Positions 36,233 through 47,828 of a stretch of 64,000 nucleotides of DNA are shown piece after piece. Each line of letters starts with the position of its first letter. The first letter of the stretch is position 1. The position numbers and the translations under genes were made by a program. The notes under the pieces were generated by a model. It saw only the letters and a list, made by a program, of their open reading frames with translations. It was not told where the DNA came from and searched no databases. Source of the DNA: Hysterangium stoloniferum (lineage: Eukaryota; Basidiomycota; Agaricomycetes; Hysterangiales; Hysterangiaceae); the NCBI GenBank assembly GCA_015178975.1, contig WHVD01000018.1:248001-312000 (forward strand). Direction: 5' to 3'.

Positions 36233-36921
36233 CTATCTACTTTGCATAAATGAATTTCATCGGGTGCTCATAATATAAAGAATAATTCATAGCTAAATAT
36301 TTACCTGGGACAAACCAGTTGAGGGAGCGGCATGACTACTTTACCCTTTTCAAAGGGCTCCAAAAAAGGTACTTGTACTTCATCGGGTAACAGAAATTGA
36401 CTGCAATTCCACCTACCTATGTTCGAGTTTCCTTCATCGCCGATGATGTAATATTTGTTAGATAATGAAATTATTTACTATGATATACATATTTCCTATG
36501 GGACAATTTGGCGACCTCCCCCCCCCCCCCCGTAGCTGTCTATTCGAAACCTAGAAGTATTCATGGGATGAGTATCCCAATATAGCATCTTTAATTAACT
36601 AATCCTGAGGAACTGATCCATTATGATCCGCCCTGATAATTTTGAGAGATCACTCCAAATGCCCTTCAATCATTGTCCTTAAGCCAGTCACTCACATCCA
36701 GATCGGCCCCAAATAGGTTCGATTGGCGGTGATCCCACGGCTATTATTGGCATATAAATTGCGTATGGCAGTTTTCAGAAATGAATCGTGGATGTAAATA
36801 AATATTCAGGTAAAGTTATATGAATTGGACAGCGAGGCTATTTCAAAATAATAAAGTCGAACAAGCACCTTCGTGATTTTCCTGCCCTCTGCAAGAGACT
36901 TGCTCTCCTTGCTTCATCTCA

Positions 36922-38785
36922 CTACTCTATAATTCTAGACGTAGCGTTCATCATATTATAAAATGAAATAACCTCTTCATAATTCCCAGTGTCATGGGGG
37001 TATCTTTTGAAAAAATCAAATACGGCGTTTATGACTTGCGACGTCGACTCCTTAATATGTTTTCCTGATGGAACCTGAGTCGTAACATCGATGAGGCTTG
37101 TCAAATCCGCATCTAGTCCTGGTCTATCCCTATGGTGCCAAATAGCTGCTTGTCGTACTGCGGTCCTGGGAGTCAATTTCGGTAAAATCAATACCCAATT
37201 GGATGGAAAAAGGGTAATAATAAGACAGTTACATTGCGAGAATGGAGGGTGCAATCGCTTGTAAGAAGTTGAAAGATAGCCCAGGTGGAGTGCTTTTCAG
37301 CAGTTTCCATACCCTTGTGTAAAGGGCGAATGCGCCATCGTTGATGTGGTGTGGATAACATGGTCTGTTTCAAGAGAAGGATGGTTGACTGAAACCGCAA
37401 CAAACCGTGAGAGTAGCAATATTGCATCCAAAGCAAGGGACGTTGAATTACAATCCTCGATTTTCCACGATCTAATAGGACGATCACCATCCAAGAGCGT
37501 CGCGAGCCACCTAATTGACAAATCTAGATATTTCAAAGGCCGTCTGCTCCCAACAAATGTGGCTAATTCCCGAATAGACGGTATGGTTAAGAGAGGTAAG
37601 TGAGGTTTTTGTGTATCGTTATTTTTCACGGCATTGGGTGAGAGTAAAGTGGATATTTCCTCCTCGGTGCCTTCACTACCAAATAAACTTAGAGAGATAA
37701 TTATATCATGGTTCGACTCTAAACCGTTAATTCGAAGGATATCCATGGCCGCAACGATGCATTCCCATCCGTGTTCACCCACAGATGCTCCTAACAAGGC
37801 ACCAAAAAGTTCACAGCTGACGGTCGAAAGAGTTGGAAACTTATTGCACGCTTCCATTAGTTTACTGAGGCAAAGAATTAATTACCCATGGAGGACAAAC
37901 GCACAAAGCAAAATATTCACGCACATAATTATGAGAAGCGCACATGTACTTTCAAGGACCTGGAACGCCATGCCGAAAAAATTGGATGTCATTAATGTAT
38001 TCAATTCACAAACTATGCGATAGGCATTGTCATTGATTGTGGACGGGAGGTTGGGTCTAATGAACCGCTTCTAGCCTGAAAAACATGTGAATCACAGTTA
38101 AGCCACCTGCCTCGACATGTCAATTATATCCCCGAGCATTGTTCGTAAAGCTTGATCATCGGACAATTCCCATCGCCGACTGTGACGTCTAATAATATCG
38201 GCTTCACTCTCGCAGTTCCAGGCCGATTCAGCGGCGCCAGTCGAGTCTTGTTTAAAACGGGCATTCCAGCGATGTAATTGTTGAAGACACATCCCGAATT
38301 TGCGATTAAGTAGGGTTATTTCGACTGCACTGGTGGTTGTAGAGCCAATGGATAATTTCGTCAGCTTAGAATAATAATGTGGGGTGGGACGGGGAGTAGG
38401 AGACTTGCGGGGATCGAGTTGTGTCGGGAATGGAGCAGCACCTTCGACGAGGGTTTCTGTTGACGACCTTCTCGAAGGAATGGCTAAGCTCGCTGCCTCA
38501 GGAATGACGCTTTTTGGCTCGGTGCATGGGAAGGTACTCGGAGACTTCTTGACGGTGGCCTTTCCATTCGACTGTGTTTCTTAGTATGGAGAAGATGGTA
38601 CAACGTAGGCTGCTCACACACGCGTCTGCCCATATTTTTATATCTAAGGTGGATAATTGACGATGACTCCCGTCGTCGAGGATCAGGCAGACATTGTGGC
38701 CGTCTACTTGGCAGGCATAGTGCTCATTAAGAGCTTTTCGAAACATAGTTGCATCATGTGTTTGGCCATTACAGAAGAATGCCAT
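36922..38785 (-). CDS. Conserved-looking six-exon gene, 537 aa, function unknown
   Basis: Model on minus: exons 38785-38618, 38571-38107, 38070-37925, 37864-37406, 37364-37233 and 37165-36922. The phases all agree and sum to 537 residues. Introns are 36-68 bases with GT/AG ends; the first contains a TACTAAG branch site. Exon 1 reads HYACQVDGHNVCLILDDG and TLDIKIWADAC. Exon 2 opens with a Ser/Pro-rich disordered stretch, then helices (LHRWNARFKQDST, MLGDIIDMSRQ). The rest looks like a helical repeat solenoid (ELFGALLGASVGEHGWECIVAAMDIL, LYTRVWKLLKSTPPGLSFNFLQAIAPSILAM). No signal peptide or membrane span is evident. No named family is recognised. The 41-base intron 37405-37365 is the weakest junction. 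Confidence 0.65.
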
Positions 38786-38789
38786 AACT

Positions 38790-40900
38790 CTGAGGAGAGG
38801 TGGGGAGATTGCGAGGGTGTCGACTTTATATATGGCTGTGTGCTTCCCAAGGTGAGGTGAGCTAATAAGGGTTCTCCAGAGGCAAGAGTTGTATTGGTAG
38901 CCAAGATACGTTCGAGCAGGGCAGGTATGTATAGTGAAAACTTTGTATTTAGTATCTAAATTGCTGGCAAATCAACAGTGTTCGTCTATCACTAACAATT
39001 GGCAAATGCCGTCAACCTGATCGAAACTAGATCGGATTAAATAGAGGTGTCGATGCTTTCTTGATGCAGTAGCAGATCAATCATAGTGCGCCAGAGCGCT
39101 CGCTTACCATCTGGAGTGCATTACGTCGCCATGGGCGCCACATGATGTTTTCTTGCCCGGCACTTGCTGATTGTTATACGATGCGCATGTCCACTGTGTC
39201 ATTTGAAGAATACGTATTGTGATAAGCTCCCAAGGTCTGTCACGGCTTGTCAGGTTCTGACACGATTAATAAGCGATGAAAGAACCTCACTGTCATCAAT
39301 TCGCTACCTTGATTTATGATTTTATCGGAAACCACCCACACCGACTTCTACTACCAAGTTGTCCCTCTAAACCACTTGATTTGAGGCTACAAAACGAGCG
39401 TTTTTGAACACATAAAAGGCTAAGCGTTGAAGTTCAAACTGTTGCTCAATGCACCCATGTCGAATCGTCGATAGGTTAGTAGAACTCGAAAGTCAGGTTA
39501 AATAATGACTTGCTAGTCCTTTAGGAAAAAAAGAGTAGGAACAACCCTTTGAAGAGACTCTAATTGAGGCTTTGTTGATGAACTTAGTAGTCGGTGATGA
39601 AGCCCTGCAATATTTTTGTGCCCACCTGACATACGGACCCGGACACAGTGTATCTTCGTCTCAGATGATGTACAATCACATGTCTTAGCGAAATTTTACA
39701 ATCCGAGTCCAATGATCGATATTCCCGCTTCAATGCGTCGTATTTTACATACTACGCATGTGGGCATGGCGGTTTCTCAAATCGAGATACGGACATGGGC
39801 GAGTCTCATATTGGTAGAACGTCCGCTAATAGTGATCCTCGTCATAACTTATGCACTCTCAGCGTCATTGGATTATTCCTGGTTAATTTCTTAAATTAAG
39901 AAAAGCTCTTCATCGGACGGGAAAGCCAAACTACAAGTGTGTATGATCGCCTTGGAGAATCGAAGAAAGACGCCTTTTTGTTTTAAAGAACTCATACCCT
40001 GAATATGGACACAAACCCCTTCGTGGTATAATCGACACCAACGCATTTTAAGTCTTAAATATATTCCTTAAGTCTCAAATATATTCCATGAGGGCGCGAG
40101 TGCCGCCTCCTTGACAAGGAGATCTTATATGGACATCGGTAAGGACATTTGTAGGATTAATAAGAAGTGTACGCGTTAGCTCTTTACACAAAGTTTAACA
40201 TCTCACGTTCACGGCTGCAGCTGTTCACCAAATTTCTGCTATTTCTTTCACCGAGAGTCCTCCCCAATTCATGTACTCTCGGTCAGATAGATAAAACATG
40301 GGTATGGGTTCCTTATATCTGTAACAGTTCTCGTCTTCTGACTCCGTTTGGTGCATACTACTTGAGCGGTACGTGGGTTGTGGGTTGTACTCAGGTGATC
40401 ATATGCTACCTATCGAGACATCATGATAGAATGATATTACGTACTTGTTGTGGAGGAATTTTCTGCTATGCTGTGTCCCAACTGTGCGGCGGTCGGGACG
40501 TAACAAGCACCCATTACTGAAATGGGACTTTAAGCGAGTCTTCCCGTCGTATATTTGACACGAGTATTCACAGATGATCCTCGGAATATACAACCTGTCG
40601 AGGCGACAGTAAACACACCTCTGTGTCTATGATGGGAATTGTGGGCTTGTCAAGAGGAAAAGTCGCAGGGCTAAATGAACAGACCTGGAATATGATTGAC
40701 GTCAGTGGGCGAGGTATCTGACTCAATCGCACAGCTGATTCTGATTCCAACAGGCACCTTAGTGATCCCCTGGCGTTCCTATGAATAGATCCCTCAAATT
40801 GTAAATCAATTAATTATATTTCCTTATACCACAACCAAGTGAGTCGTCATTTCATTGAGGTCCCTCTTCAGACTGTCTCCCGCCAAATCACACACCTATA
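38790..40900. other. Intergenic stretch, no gene recognised
   Basis: Short open frames exist on both strands but none has domain-like content or splice partners. A small direct repeat (TAAGTCTTAAATATATTCC / TAAGTCTCAAATATATTCC) lies at about 40050-40090. Around 39330-39440 a few codons faintly resemble retroelement sequence, too weakly to call. Confidence 0.5.
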
Positions 40901-40910
40901 CCCCCGCACT

Positions 40911-42500
40911 ATGAATAGTGATCAAGTTACAGAGAATCAAAGAGGAGCTCACACGTGAGTTGTTCATTCAAGTTTCCCAATTTTACCGATCTTTATAATA
41001 CTCTTCTCGAAGGGTGGCTGCCCCGTATGCAGTTATATGTGCTGCTTTTGGTAAGTCCTTTATGCTATGACTCCTGTTTCACATACCTAATGCCAAGGTC
41101 GTAGCGGTCATGGTCTACGACACTTTCTTGACGTTGGATGACGAAGTGAAGCACATTTGGCGACACAACAAATTCAGACTGGGAAATTTACTCTATATAA
41201 TGGCACGCTATTCTCTTATTGCAACGCTCATATGTAATATCATGGTTCTGAAGGTAGGTCAAGTAATTAATAACCAAATATTGCGTTAACGGTCACTCTT
41301 TCGGAGTAATTCATTGAATTTGTTAGAAAATGACAAATGTAATCTTTTATGGACTTTTAGGGCATCTAACTGCGTACCTCCCATCGTGGCTATATTCCAA
41401 GGAATAAGTTTCATTGGTAATCAAGGTAAAACGATCCTATATTTATATACTACCAGACTAACCCATTGATTAGGTCTCTTGGTTGCACGAACATATGCAG
41501 TGGCGCAAGGATCACGAATAGTGTTTGCCCTCGTCAGCACACTCTCTCTCTTGAACCTTGGGGCAATATTGGTGATTATTCAACAGTAACTCTCTGAAAC
41601 CGACTACTAACCTGCCCTTGAAGGTCGAAGACGTTTCCCAAAGCTGCTCAGGAACATTTAGGTTGACAATGAAGGCGGGTACGTAATTATATAGCTTCGT
41701 ACTTCGGTCTGTGAATTGAGTACGTCGCGTCATAGCTAAAATAGGTTCATACTATTTAAAAGACGTTCCTTTGTAACTCATCCGTGAATAGTGGAAAGCT
41801 TTCAGTTCGTTATCACACTCGTATTTGAATCTGTTACAATTATCGCAGTATTTTACTATACTCGACGGGGATTTATCGAACGAAAACTTCTTTGCGCCAA
41901 TACGGAGTCCTTGAGTAGCCTTTTACTTCGCCAAGGTGGGCCTAAAGACTCCCGTTTGCTGCATAGAACTAATGACCAAAGCTCAGGTATACATCGATAC
42001 GTGTGCGTTTTCTTTTCCATAGGCCTACTCAAAGTTAAATTACCGATATAAAGAGTTATATTCACCTGGACTCTCATCGATGTGGTCGGCGCGCAGGAAA
42101 GTGCTGCAGTGGACTATACCTTGATACCAATTAACACCCTCACTATAGAAATTTTCCGTAATATCATTATCATAGTTCAAACCGTCCGTAATCTTTCTAA
42201 CACGTTCAAATCAGTTCTTCCGGCAAGGAGCGGATGCGCCTTTAGAGAATGCGTGTGTCGCATTTCTAAATATATATTAATTTTTATTTAACCTCTTTCA
42301 GTATAACCACCATTCTAATATGTCGTATTATATTGGAAATGCGCGAGTTCGCTATTCGGAGAATGACAATCCCTACAATCCTCGTAAAGGAATCGATATG
42401 AAACGTTAGAACAGTAATATTGGAGGATTTTGGGGACGATCTTTCATTTTGTATACCAACTCCGATCCAAGTATAAAACAATGAGGTAGACGACACTAAG
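40911..42500 (+). pseudogene. DUF6533 membrane protein, left tandem copy, C-terminally truncated
   Basis: Left copy of a duplicated multi-exon gene. Exon 1 starts ATG at 40911 and ends before GTGAGTTG (phase 2). The next exon ends in TTTTG before GTAAGTCC. The diagnostic DUF6533 exon reads AVMVYDTFLTLDDEVKHIWR, followed by NLLYIMARYSLIATLI. A later exon gives LLVARTYAVAQGSRIVFAL, then FESVTIIAVFYYTRRGFIERK and ILICRIILEMREFAIRRM. DUF6533 proteins are basidiomycete multi-span membrane proteins of unknown function. Relative to the right copy, a Trp codon in the last exon has become TGA (42399-42401), removing about the last 60 residues; the sequence after it also drifts in frame. Upstream exons keep good splice sites, so it may still be transcribed. 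Confidence 0.65.
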
Positions 42501-42618
42501 AAATCAAAGGAAGCGGCATTAAGGAAAGTTCCGTGGGCTACTGCTTCTATCTAAGATGGTTTACTCCAAATTCAATTGACATTTAAGAAACGTGTCTCAG
42601 GTACAGTCAAAGTTAAAG

Positions 42619-42787
42619 TAATGTCACATGACCCCTCCTTACAATTGACCTCATAACCTACTCGCCCCGGTATCTACATACATTTCTCTACCTACCATTA
42701 GGGTCCCTGTTCCCAACCGCTATGTATCTTAGTTAGGCGATGCGGTATATAAATGTATTAATACTAATAATAATAATGTCACATGAC
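42619..42787 (+). mobile_element. Short retroposon-like insertion with 14-bp target duplication
   Basis: TAATGTCACATGAC occurs at 42619-42632 and again at 42774-42787, flanking a 141-base insert. The insert ends in an A/T-rich (TAA)n-like tail. Exact target duplications of this length plus a simple-repeat tail are the mark of target-primed insertion, as for SINEs. No promoter boxes were recognised. Confidence 0.6.
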
Positions 42788-43134
42788 AGATTCTTTTTTT
42801 TTTTTTTTTTGTTATACTTGTATCCCGCTTCAAGCAACAATGGCTAACTGCGGCTAGGGGGTGAAAAGGCCCCCAGAGAAACTATGCTACGGTGGTAAGA
42901 AGTTCCGAGTGAGCTTCGTGGCTACGATGGATTTTAGAGGGCTCGAGTCAGGGTGGGGACGGTGAAAGTCGGCGTACGGAGTCAGATGTAGCTAGAAAGA
43001 GAAAAAGAAAAAGAAGACCAAGAAAGGGATATGTACATCGGCCATGACGTTCAGGGACGATCTGTTGTGGAGGGATTGTGGGAGAGGTGTGGGGCGAGCG
43101 GGGGAGTCGGCGTCGCGACTCACATGACAGATTC
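42779..43134 (-). mobile_element. Poly-A retroposon with 15-bp target duplication
   Basis: TCACATGACAGATTC occurs at 42779-42793 and 43120-43134. Between them, immediately after the left copy, is a run of 17 T (42794-42810), i.e. a poly-A tail on minus, then about 309 bases. This is the structure of a LINE-mobilised SINE or processed transcript inserted on minus. No tRNA-like A/B boxes or recognised gene were found in the body. Its left target copy overlaps the target copy of the neighbouring 141-base insert. Confidence 0.75.
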
Positions 43135-43582
43135 GTATCCTACTCACAACTCGAAAGGGACGGCTAGCACCACATTACAGTGTGGCTGTAAAACATCTCC
43201 GTGACAAAATGTAGGAGTGGGCATCTATCCGTGGGAAGGTGAGTCGAAAATAATAATCCTTCAAAGATCAAGTGATCACTGGACAACGAGCGGTGCTGAT
43301 GCGGCCAGAGCACAATTTGGCAACCAGCAACACTGCTACATTATAAACGGATTTCATTTGGTACGTACTGAGTACGGCAGGTAGCACTCAGGTTCAGGCA
43401 TGTATTCAACCAAATCACCTGTTGTAGATCGAACTTCTCGCGATGTGCCGCAACTGCGCTGGGAACTTCCTATCGTAATCACCGATCAGAACCTAACGTA
43501 TATTGCGTACGTAACCAAAACATATGGGCGACTATTCGCGTGGTATGTTTGGAGCGGACACTCACACATCGTGATCCAAACA

Positions 43583-44168
43583 CGCATGCTCGTAAAATGA
43601 CACCATTTACAATCAGTCTGTCTATACCAGCTGTTCATCCTCATCGATTTTTCCATGAGCTGCTTTAGGTTTTGGCAAGCCACCCGTTCCGTGTATGCGT
43701 GCGAAGACTCGCCGCTTGGGAGGGCGGGTCTCCTTATGCATTTACCACTCCCGCCTTACTATTCCGCTATATATATTACTCGGGTCCATTAGTCCTAGGC
43801 ATGATGCTTGCTTTACTACTACTATCATCAACCTGAGGGTGCGGGTAGGTGGGTAAAATAATTAGATAAACTTTATAAGAATGTGAAGATGTCAGTGAAC
43901 GAAAATTCTAAAAGATTGCGAGTCGACAGAGGGAAACAGGCGTTTCTTACGCTCAGTGCCGAACTACTCTCGGCAAGCTAGGGATCGTGCGGCACTCGTC
44001 ACTAAACAGCAGAAGGCTGGTTTGATTAGGCGATGTCTCTGCAACAGTGGTCTCGACATCCGACTCATTGGCATCTTCCGGAGTGTTGGCAGCTTCTTAC
44101 ATAGAGTGGGGGGACTTCCTCCCGGCGCTGTCCAGATCAAAAATCAATTTGCTAATGAACTGAGGTAA
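43583..44168 (-). pseudogene. Truncated left copy of the single-pass membrane protein gene
   Basis: Two pieces match the 3' end of the gene at 46423-47828. Bases 43600-43690 (GTCTATACCAGCTGTTCATCCTC...) match 46421-46500. Bases 44025-44100 (CGATGTCTCTGCAACAGTGGTCTCGACATCCGA) match 46553-46620. About 330 bases of unrelated sequence separate them. No upstream exons remain, so it is a gene relic left by the segmental duplication. Confidence 0.65.
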
Positions 44169-44340
44169 CCCAAAATTTGGTTCAATCTCACAGCTCATTT
44201 TGCTTCCAACTCCAACAGAGCATGATCGCTTGACTTTCGAAGGTTGCAAATCAAATGCTTAGTTTTCCTTATACGACGCCAGTGAGTCGCCCTTGAGTGT
44301 CCTCTTCAGATAGTCTCCCACCACCAAGTCCCTCACCACT

Positions 44341-46007
44341 ATGGATAGTGATGTCACAGAGAATCAAGTAGGAAGTCACACGTGAGCTGCTCACTTTAAG
44401 TTCCTCAATTTTACCAGGATATATATAATACTTTGCTTGAAGGGTGACAGCCTCCTATGCAGTTATGTCTGCCGCTTTGGGCAAGTCCTCTATAACCTTT
44501 ACTCCTCTCGCACACACCTTACGTGAAGACGGCAGCGGTTATTGTCTACGACACCTGCTTGACGTTGGATCGCGAAGTGAAGCACATTTGGCGAGACAGC
44601 AAATTCAGACTAGGAAACTTACTTTATGTAATGGCACGCTATTCTCTTATTGCAACGCTCATATGCAATGTCATAGTAATAAAGGTAGGTCAAGTCATTA
44701 ATGACCGAACGTTGCGTTAATAGTCACTCGTTGGGAGTAATTCATCCAATTTGTTAAAAAAGTGACAGGTACAATCTTTTATGGACTTTTAGGGCATCTA
44801 ACTGTATATCTCCCATCGTGGCTATATTCCAAGGAATGAGTTTCGTTGGTAGTCAAGGTAAAACAATCCTAAACATATCCATGTAACCTGACTGGTCTAT
44901 TCATTAGGTCTTCTGGTTGCGCGAACATATGCAGTAGCACGAGGATCACGAATAGTGTTTGCTTTCCTCAGCGCCCTCACCCTCTTAAACCTTGGAGCAT
45001 TATTGGTGACCATCGTACAGTAACTCTCTGAAACCGACTACTAACCTGCCCTCGAAGGTCGAAGACGTTTCCCAAAACTGCTCGGGAACAATTCATTTGA
45101 CAATGAAGGCGGGTACGTGATTATATAGCTTCCCACTTCGGTCGGTGAATTGAACACGTCGCATCTTAGCTGACATAGGTTCATATACTCTAAAAGACGT
45201 TCCTTTGTAACTCATCCCTGAATAGTGGAAAGCTTCCAGCTCGTTACCACACTCGTATTTGAATCTGTTACAATCATTGTAATATTTCACTATACTCGAC
45301 GGGGATTTATCGAACGAAAACTTCTCTGGACCAGTGAGGAGTCCTTGAGTAGTCTTTTACTCCGCCAAGGTGGGCCTAGGAACTCCTTTCTGTTGCATAA
45401 AACACTTTTAATGTCCAAAGCTCAGGTATATATCGATACATGTGCGTTTTATTTTACATTGACATATTCACAAGTTAAGTTACTGGAATAAAGAATCATA
45501 TTCACCTGGACTCTCATCGATGAGGTCGGCTCACAGGCGAGTGTCGTCGTGGACTATACCGTGATCTCAATTAACAACCTCACTACAGAGAGTTCCCGTA
45601 CGACCTTTGCCATACTTGAAACCGTCAGTTAATTTTTCTAACATGTTCAAATCAGTTCTTCCGGCAAGGGACGGATGCGCCTTTGGAGAACGCGTGTGTC
45701 TCGTCTCTGTATATCCATTAATTTAAATTTGACCTTTTCTAGTATAAGCACCATTCTAATATGCCGCATCATATTGGAAATGCGCGAGGTCGCTATTCGG
45801 AGTATGGCCCCTCCTACAACCATCGTCACTGTATCGACATGGAAAGTTAGGACAGCAATATTGGAGGATTTTGGGGACGATCTTTCATTTTATATGCAAT
45901 ATCAGACTCGTGTACAAAATAATGAGGTCGAGGACACGGAGGAAGAAAGCGACGTGGGTGCCGCTATCAGTATAACGGAGTTTCCATGGGCTAGCGGTTT
46001 TACTTGA
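44341..46007 (+). CDS. DUF6533 integral membrane protein, right tandem copy
   Basis: Clear early exons are 44341-44381, 44443-44480 and 44536-44684, with consistent phases. The second uses a GC donor (GCAAGT) where the left copy has GTAAGT. Exon 3 holds the DUF6533 signature AVIVYDTCLTLDREVKHIWR, then a membrane span (YSLIATLICNVIVI). Later exons give SNCISPIVAIFQGMSFV, GLLVARTYAVARGSRIVFAF (44908-45019), ESFQLVTTLVFESVTIIVIF (about 45222-45379) and ILICRIILEMREVAIRS. The acidic tail ends FPWASGFT with a stop at 46007. The middle exon borders (about 44690-44793 and 45020-45110) could not be fixed by hand. The family is basidiomycete-specific and of unknown function. This copy looks the more intact of the pair. 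Confidence 0.72.
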
Positions 46008-46422
46008 AATGAGATTACTGTAATTTGTCATGTTACTTATGAAACGTGTCTCAGATATACAACCAGTTGAAGTAACACAAAACACGCTCGTATCCTTCTT
46101 TTGAGGGTATCGGACGCAGTATATCATATGGGGTTATAAGACAAGTTACGAAAGGTAGGACTGGGCATCTATCCGTTGGGAGGTGAATCGAAAAGCGTAG
46201 TTCTTCGATAATCAAACCTATAACGGGCCAATTTCTCAGGGGGGCGGGAATAAGATGCAGTCAGTTAACAACAGTGCAGGAAAACATAACCAGACTAAAA
46301 CGAACAGTTACGTCTGGCTCCGATCGGTCTATATCACTCAATGCATTACAATAATAACAATAGCAGATAAAGCGATACGGGAAATTCCACTATTTCCCTC
46401 ATCTCATTCAAAACATGTCCGT

Positions 46423-47828
46423 CTATACCAGTTGTTCATCCTCCTCATCAATTTTACTATGACCTGCTTGAGGCTTCTGGAAACTACCTGCCCGGCGGGC
46501 AGCCTTCAAATGTTCGTAGAATGGGACAGCCACTGAGGACAGAGTTGATATAGACGATGTCTCTGTGATTGTGGCCTCGACATCCGAATCATCGGCATCA
46601 TCCGAAGCCTGGGCATGGGACGTTGGTATCCTCGCCCCTGAAAATGGATCAATGTATTCTCCTACAGGGTGTTGTGGTCAGACTGAATGTTATAAACATT
46701 AACTTGATGAAAGGTACTGACTTGGTGGTGGTGGATCAGATGGCGAGGCAAATGGATTCGACCAAGTACCCATATTCGGCGTAGCAGGCATGCTGTTTGG
46801 AGTAGGCGGGACTTCTCGATCAGGATTAGCTCTCATAAGGGGCACAGTAGTGTTATAGCCATTCCGACTATTACGAAGTGTGGCCTCGCCGTAGTGCTGT
46901 TGCTTCGTCATGGCATTTCGTGGTCCTGAGGTAAATGGGGTTTCTGAGGCTTTGTGGTTGCGACGCGCCCGGTGGTAAAGCATAAAAAGGCCACCGATCG
47001 CCATGAGTGTGAGGAGAGCTGCTGTTGGCGCTATTGTAGCGGGAAGATCTATGGTCTTGACCCTTATAGTGGATGCCGGCATTGTCCTGGTTGGGGACAG
47101 AATCCAGTTCTGAAGAAAATATAACAAAAAATGACCCACGCAACCATGGTGGTGGTAATTTGAATCGTACTGTTCGTGCCTGGAGCTGTTATTGTCATGC
47201 TAGCGTCATATTACGATAGGCACTAAGTAGCTTGAGGTAACAATACATACGTAACTGGCCACGTGGTGGTGATACTATATTCCACAGGAAGAAGTTTATT
47301 TTGTAGTGTTGACTTAAAAAGAACAGGAGTATACGTCAGAGAGATGCAATAACGAAACGTGGAAGAGGTTTTACCAGGTATGGTAGTGCACACCGTTTTG
47401 TATTGTTCAGCAATGATTAGAGTAGTTTTGATACATAAAAGATACCCTACTCACGTCCCAGGCCATATGGGGTTTGTATTTGTCGGAAGGGGGGGGGAAA
47501 TAGATGGATTGTCGGAGGAAGTCTCAGTAGTGGTTGTGGCTGGAATTGGTTGACTATTGAGGTCGGATGGAGAGTATGACGCATACGCCTCGTTAGTGTG
47601 AAAAATATTCAACAGATACGGCGACCGAAGTCTGGACGACATACGGAAGAGGGGGTGGGTAACCCGTAGGTATGGTGCTGTCTGACCTTGTGTTTCAACG
47701 CAGAGGCGAGGAATGAGGAAAACAACGCAAATGGGACACTACCACACTCACGTTGGTGTAGATGTTGTGTTATCCGAGCCATTCGTGTTGTCCCCGGACT
47801 GACGTCTACGCTGGGTATAGTGCGCCAT
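46423..47828 (-). CDS. Single-pass membrane protein with Ser/Thr-rich ectodomain
   Basis: Minus-strand multi-exon gene. The first exon (47828-47752) starts MAHYTQRRRQSGDNTNGSD. Later pieces read a Thr/Ser/Pro-rich region (PIPATTTTETSSDNPSISPP), a segment with paired cysteines (TVCTTIPGKTSSTFRYCISL), then MTITAPGTNSTIQITTT. The membrane exon (about 47100-46722) gives IAPTAALLTLMAIGGLFMLY followed by basic HRARRN, a stop-transfer anchor. The last exon (46661-46423) is acidic and ends EDEQLV. The last intron uses a GTCAGT donor. Such architecture is common in fungal Mid2/WSC-like surface sensors, but no WSC domain is visible and no classical signal peptide was seen at the chosen start. Middle exon borders are uncertain. 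The 3' end is duplicated at 43583-44168. Confidence 0.6.

Noticed and set aside
36516-36533. Run of C residues
   Set aside because: A simple homopolymer with no coding or structural context; possibly also length-error prone.
39616-39894. 92-codon open frame on plus
   Set aside because: No domain, no splice partners and no recognisable composition; treated as chance.
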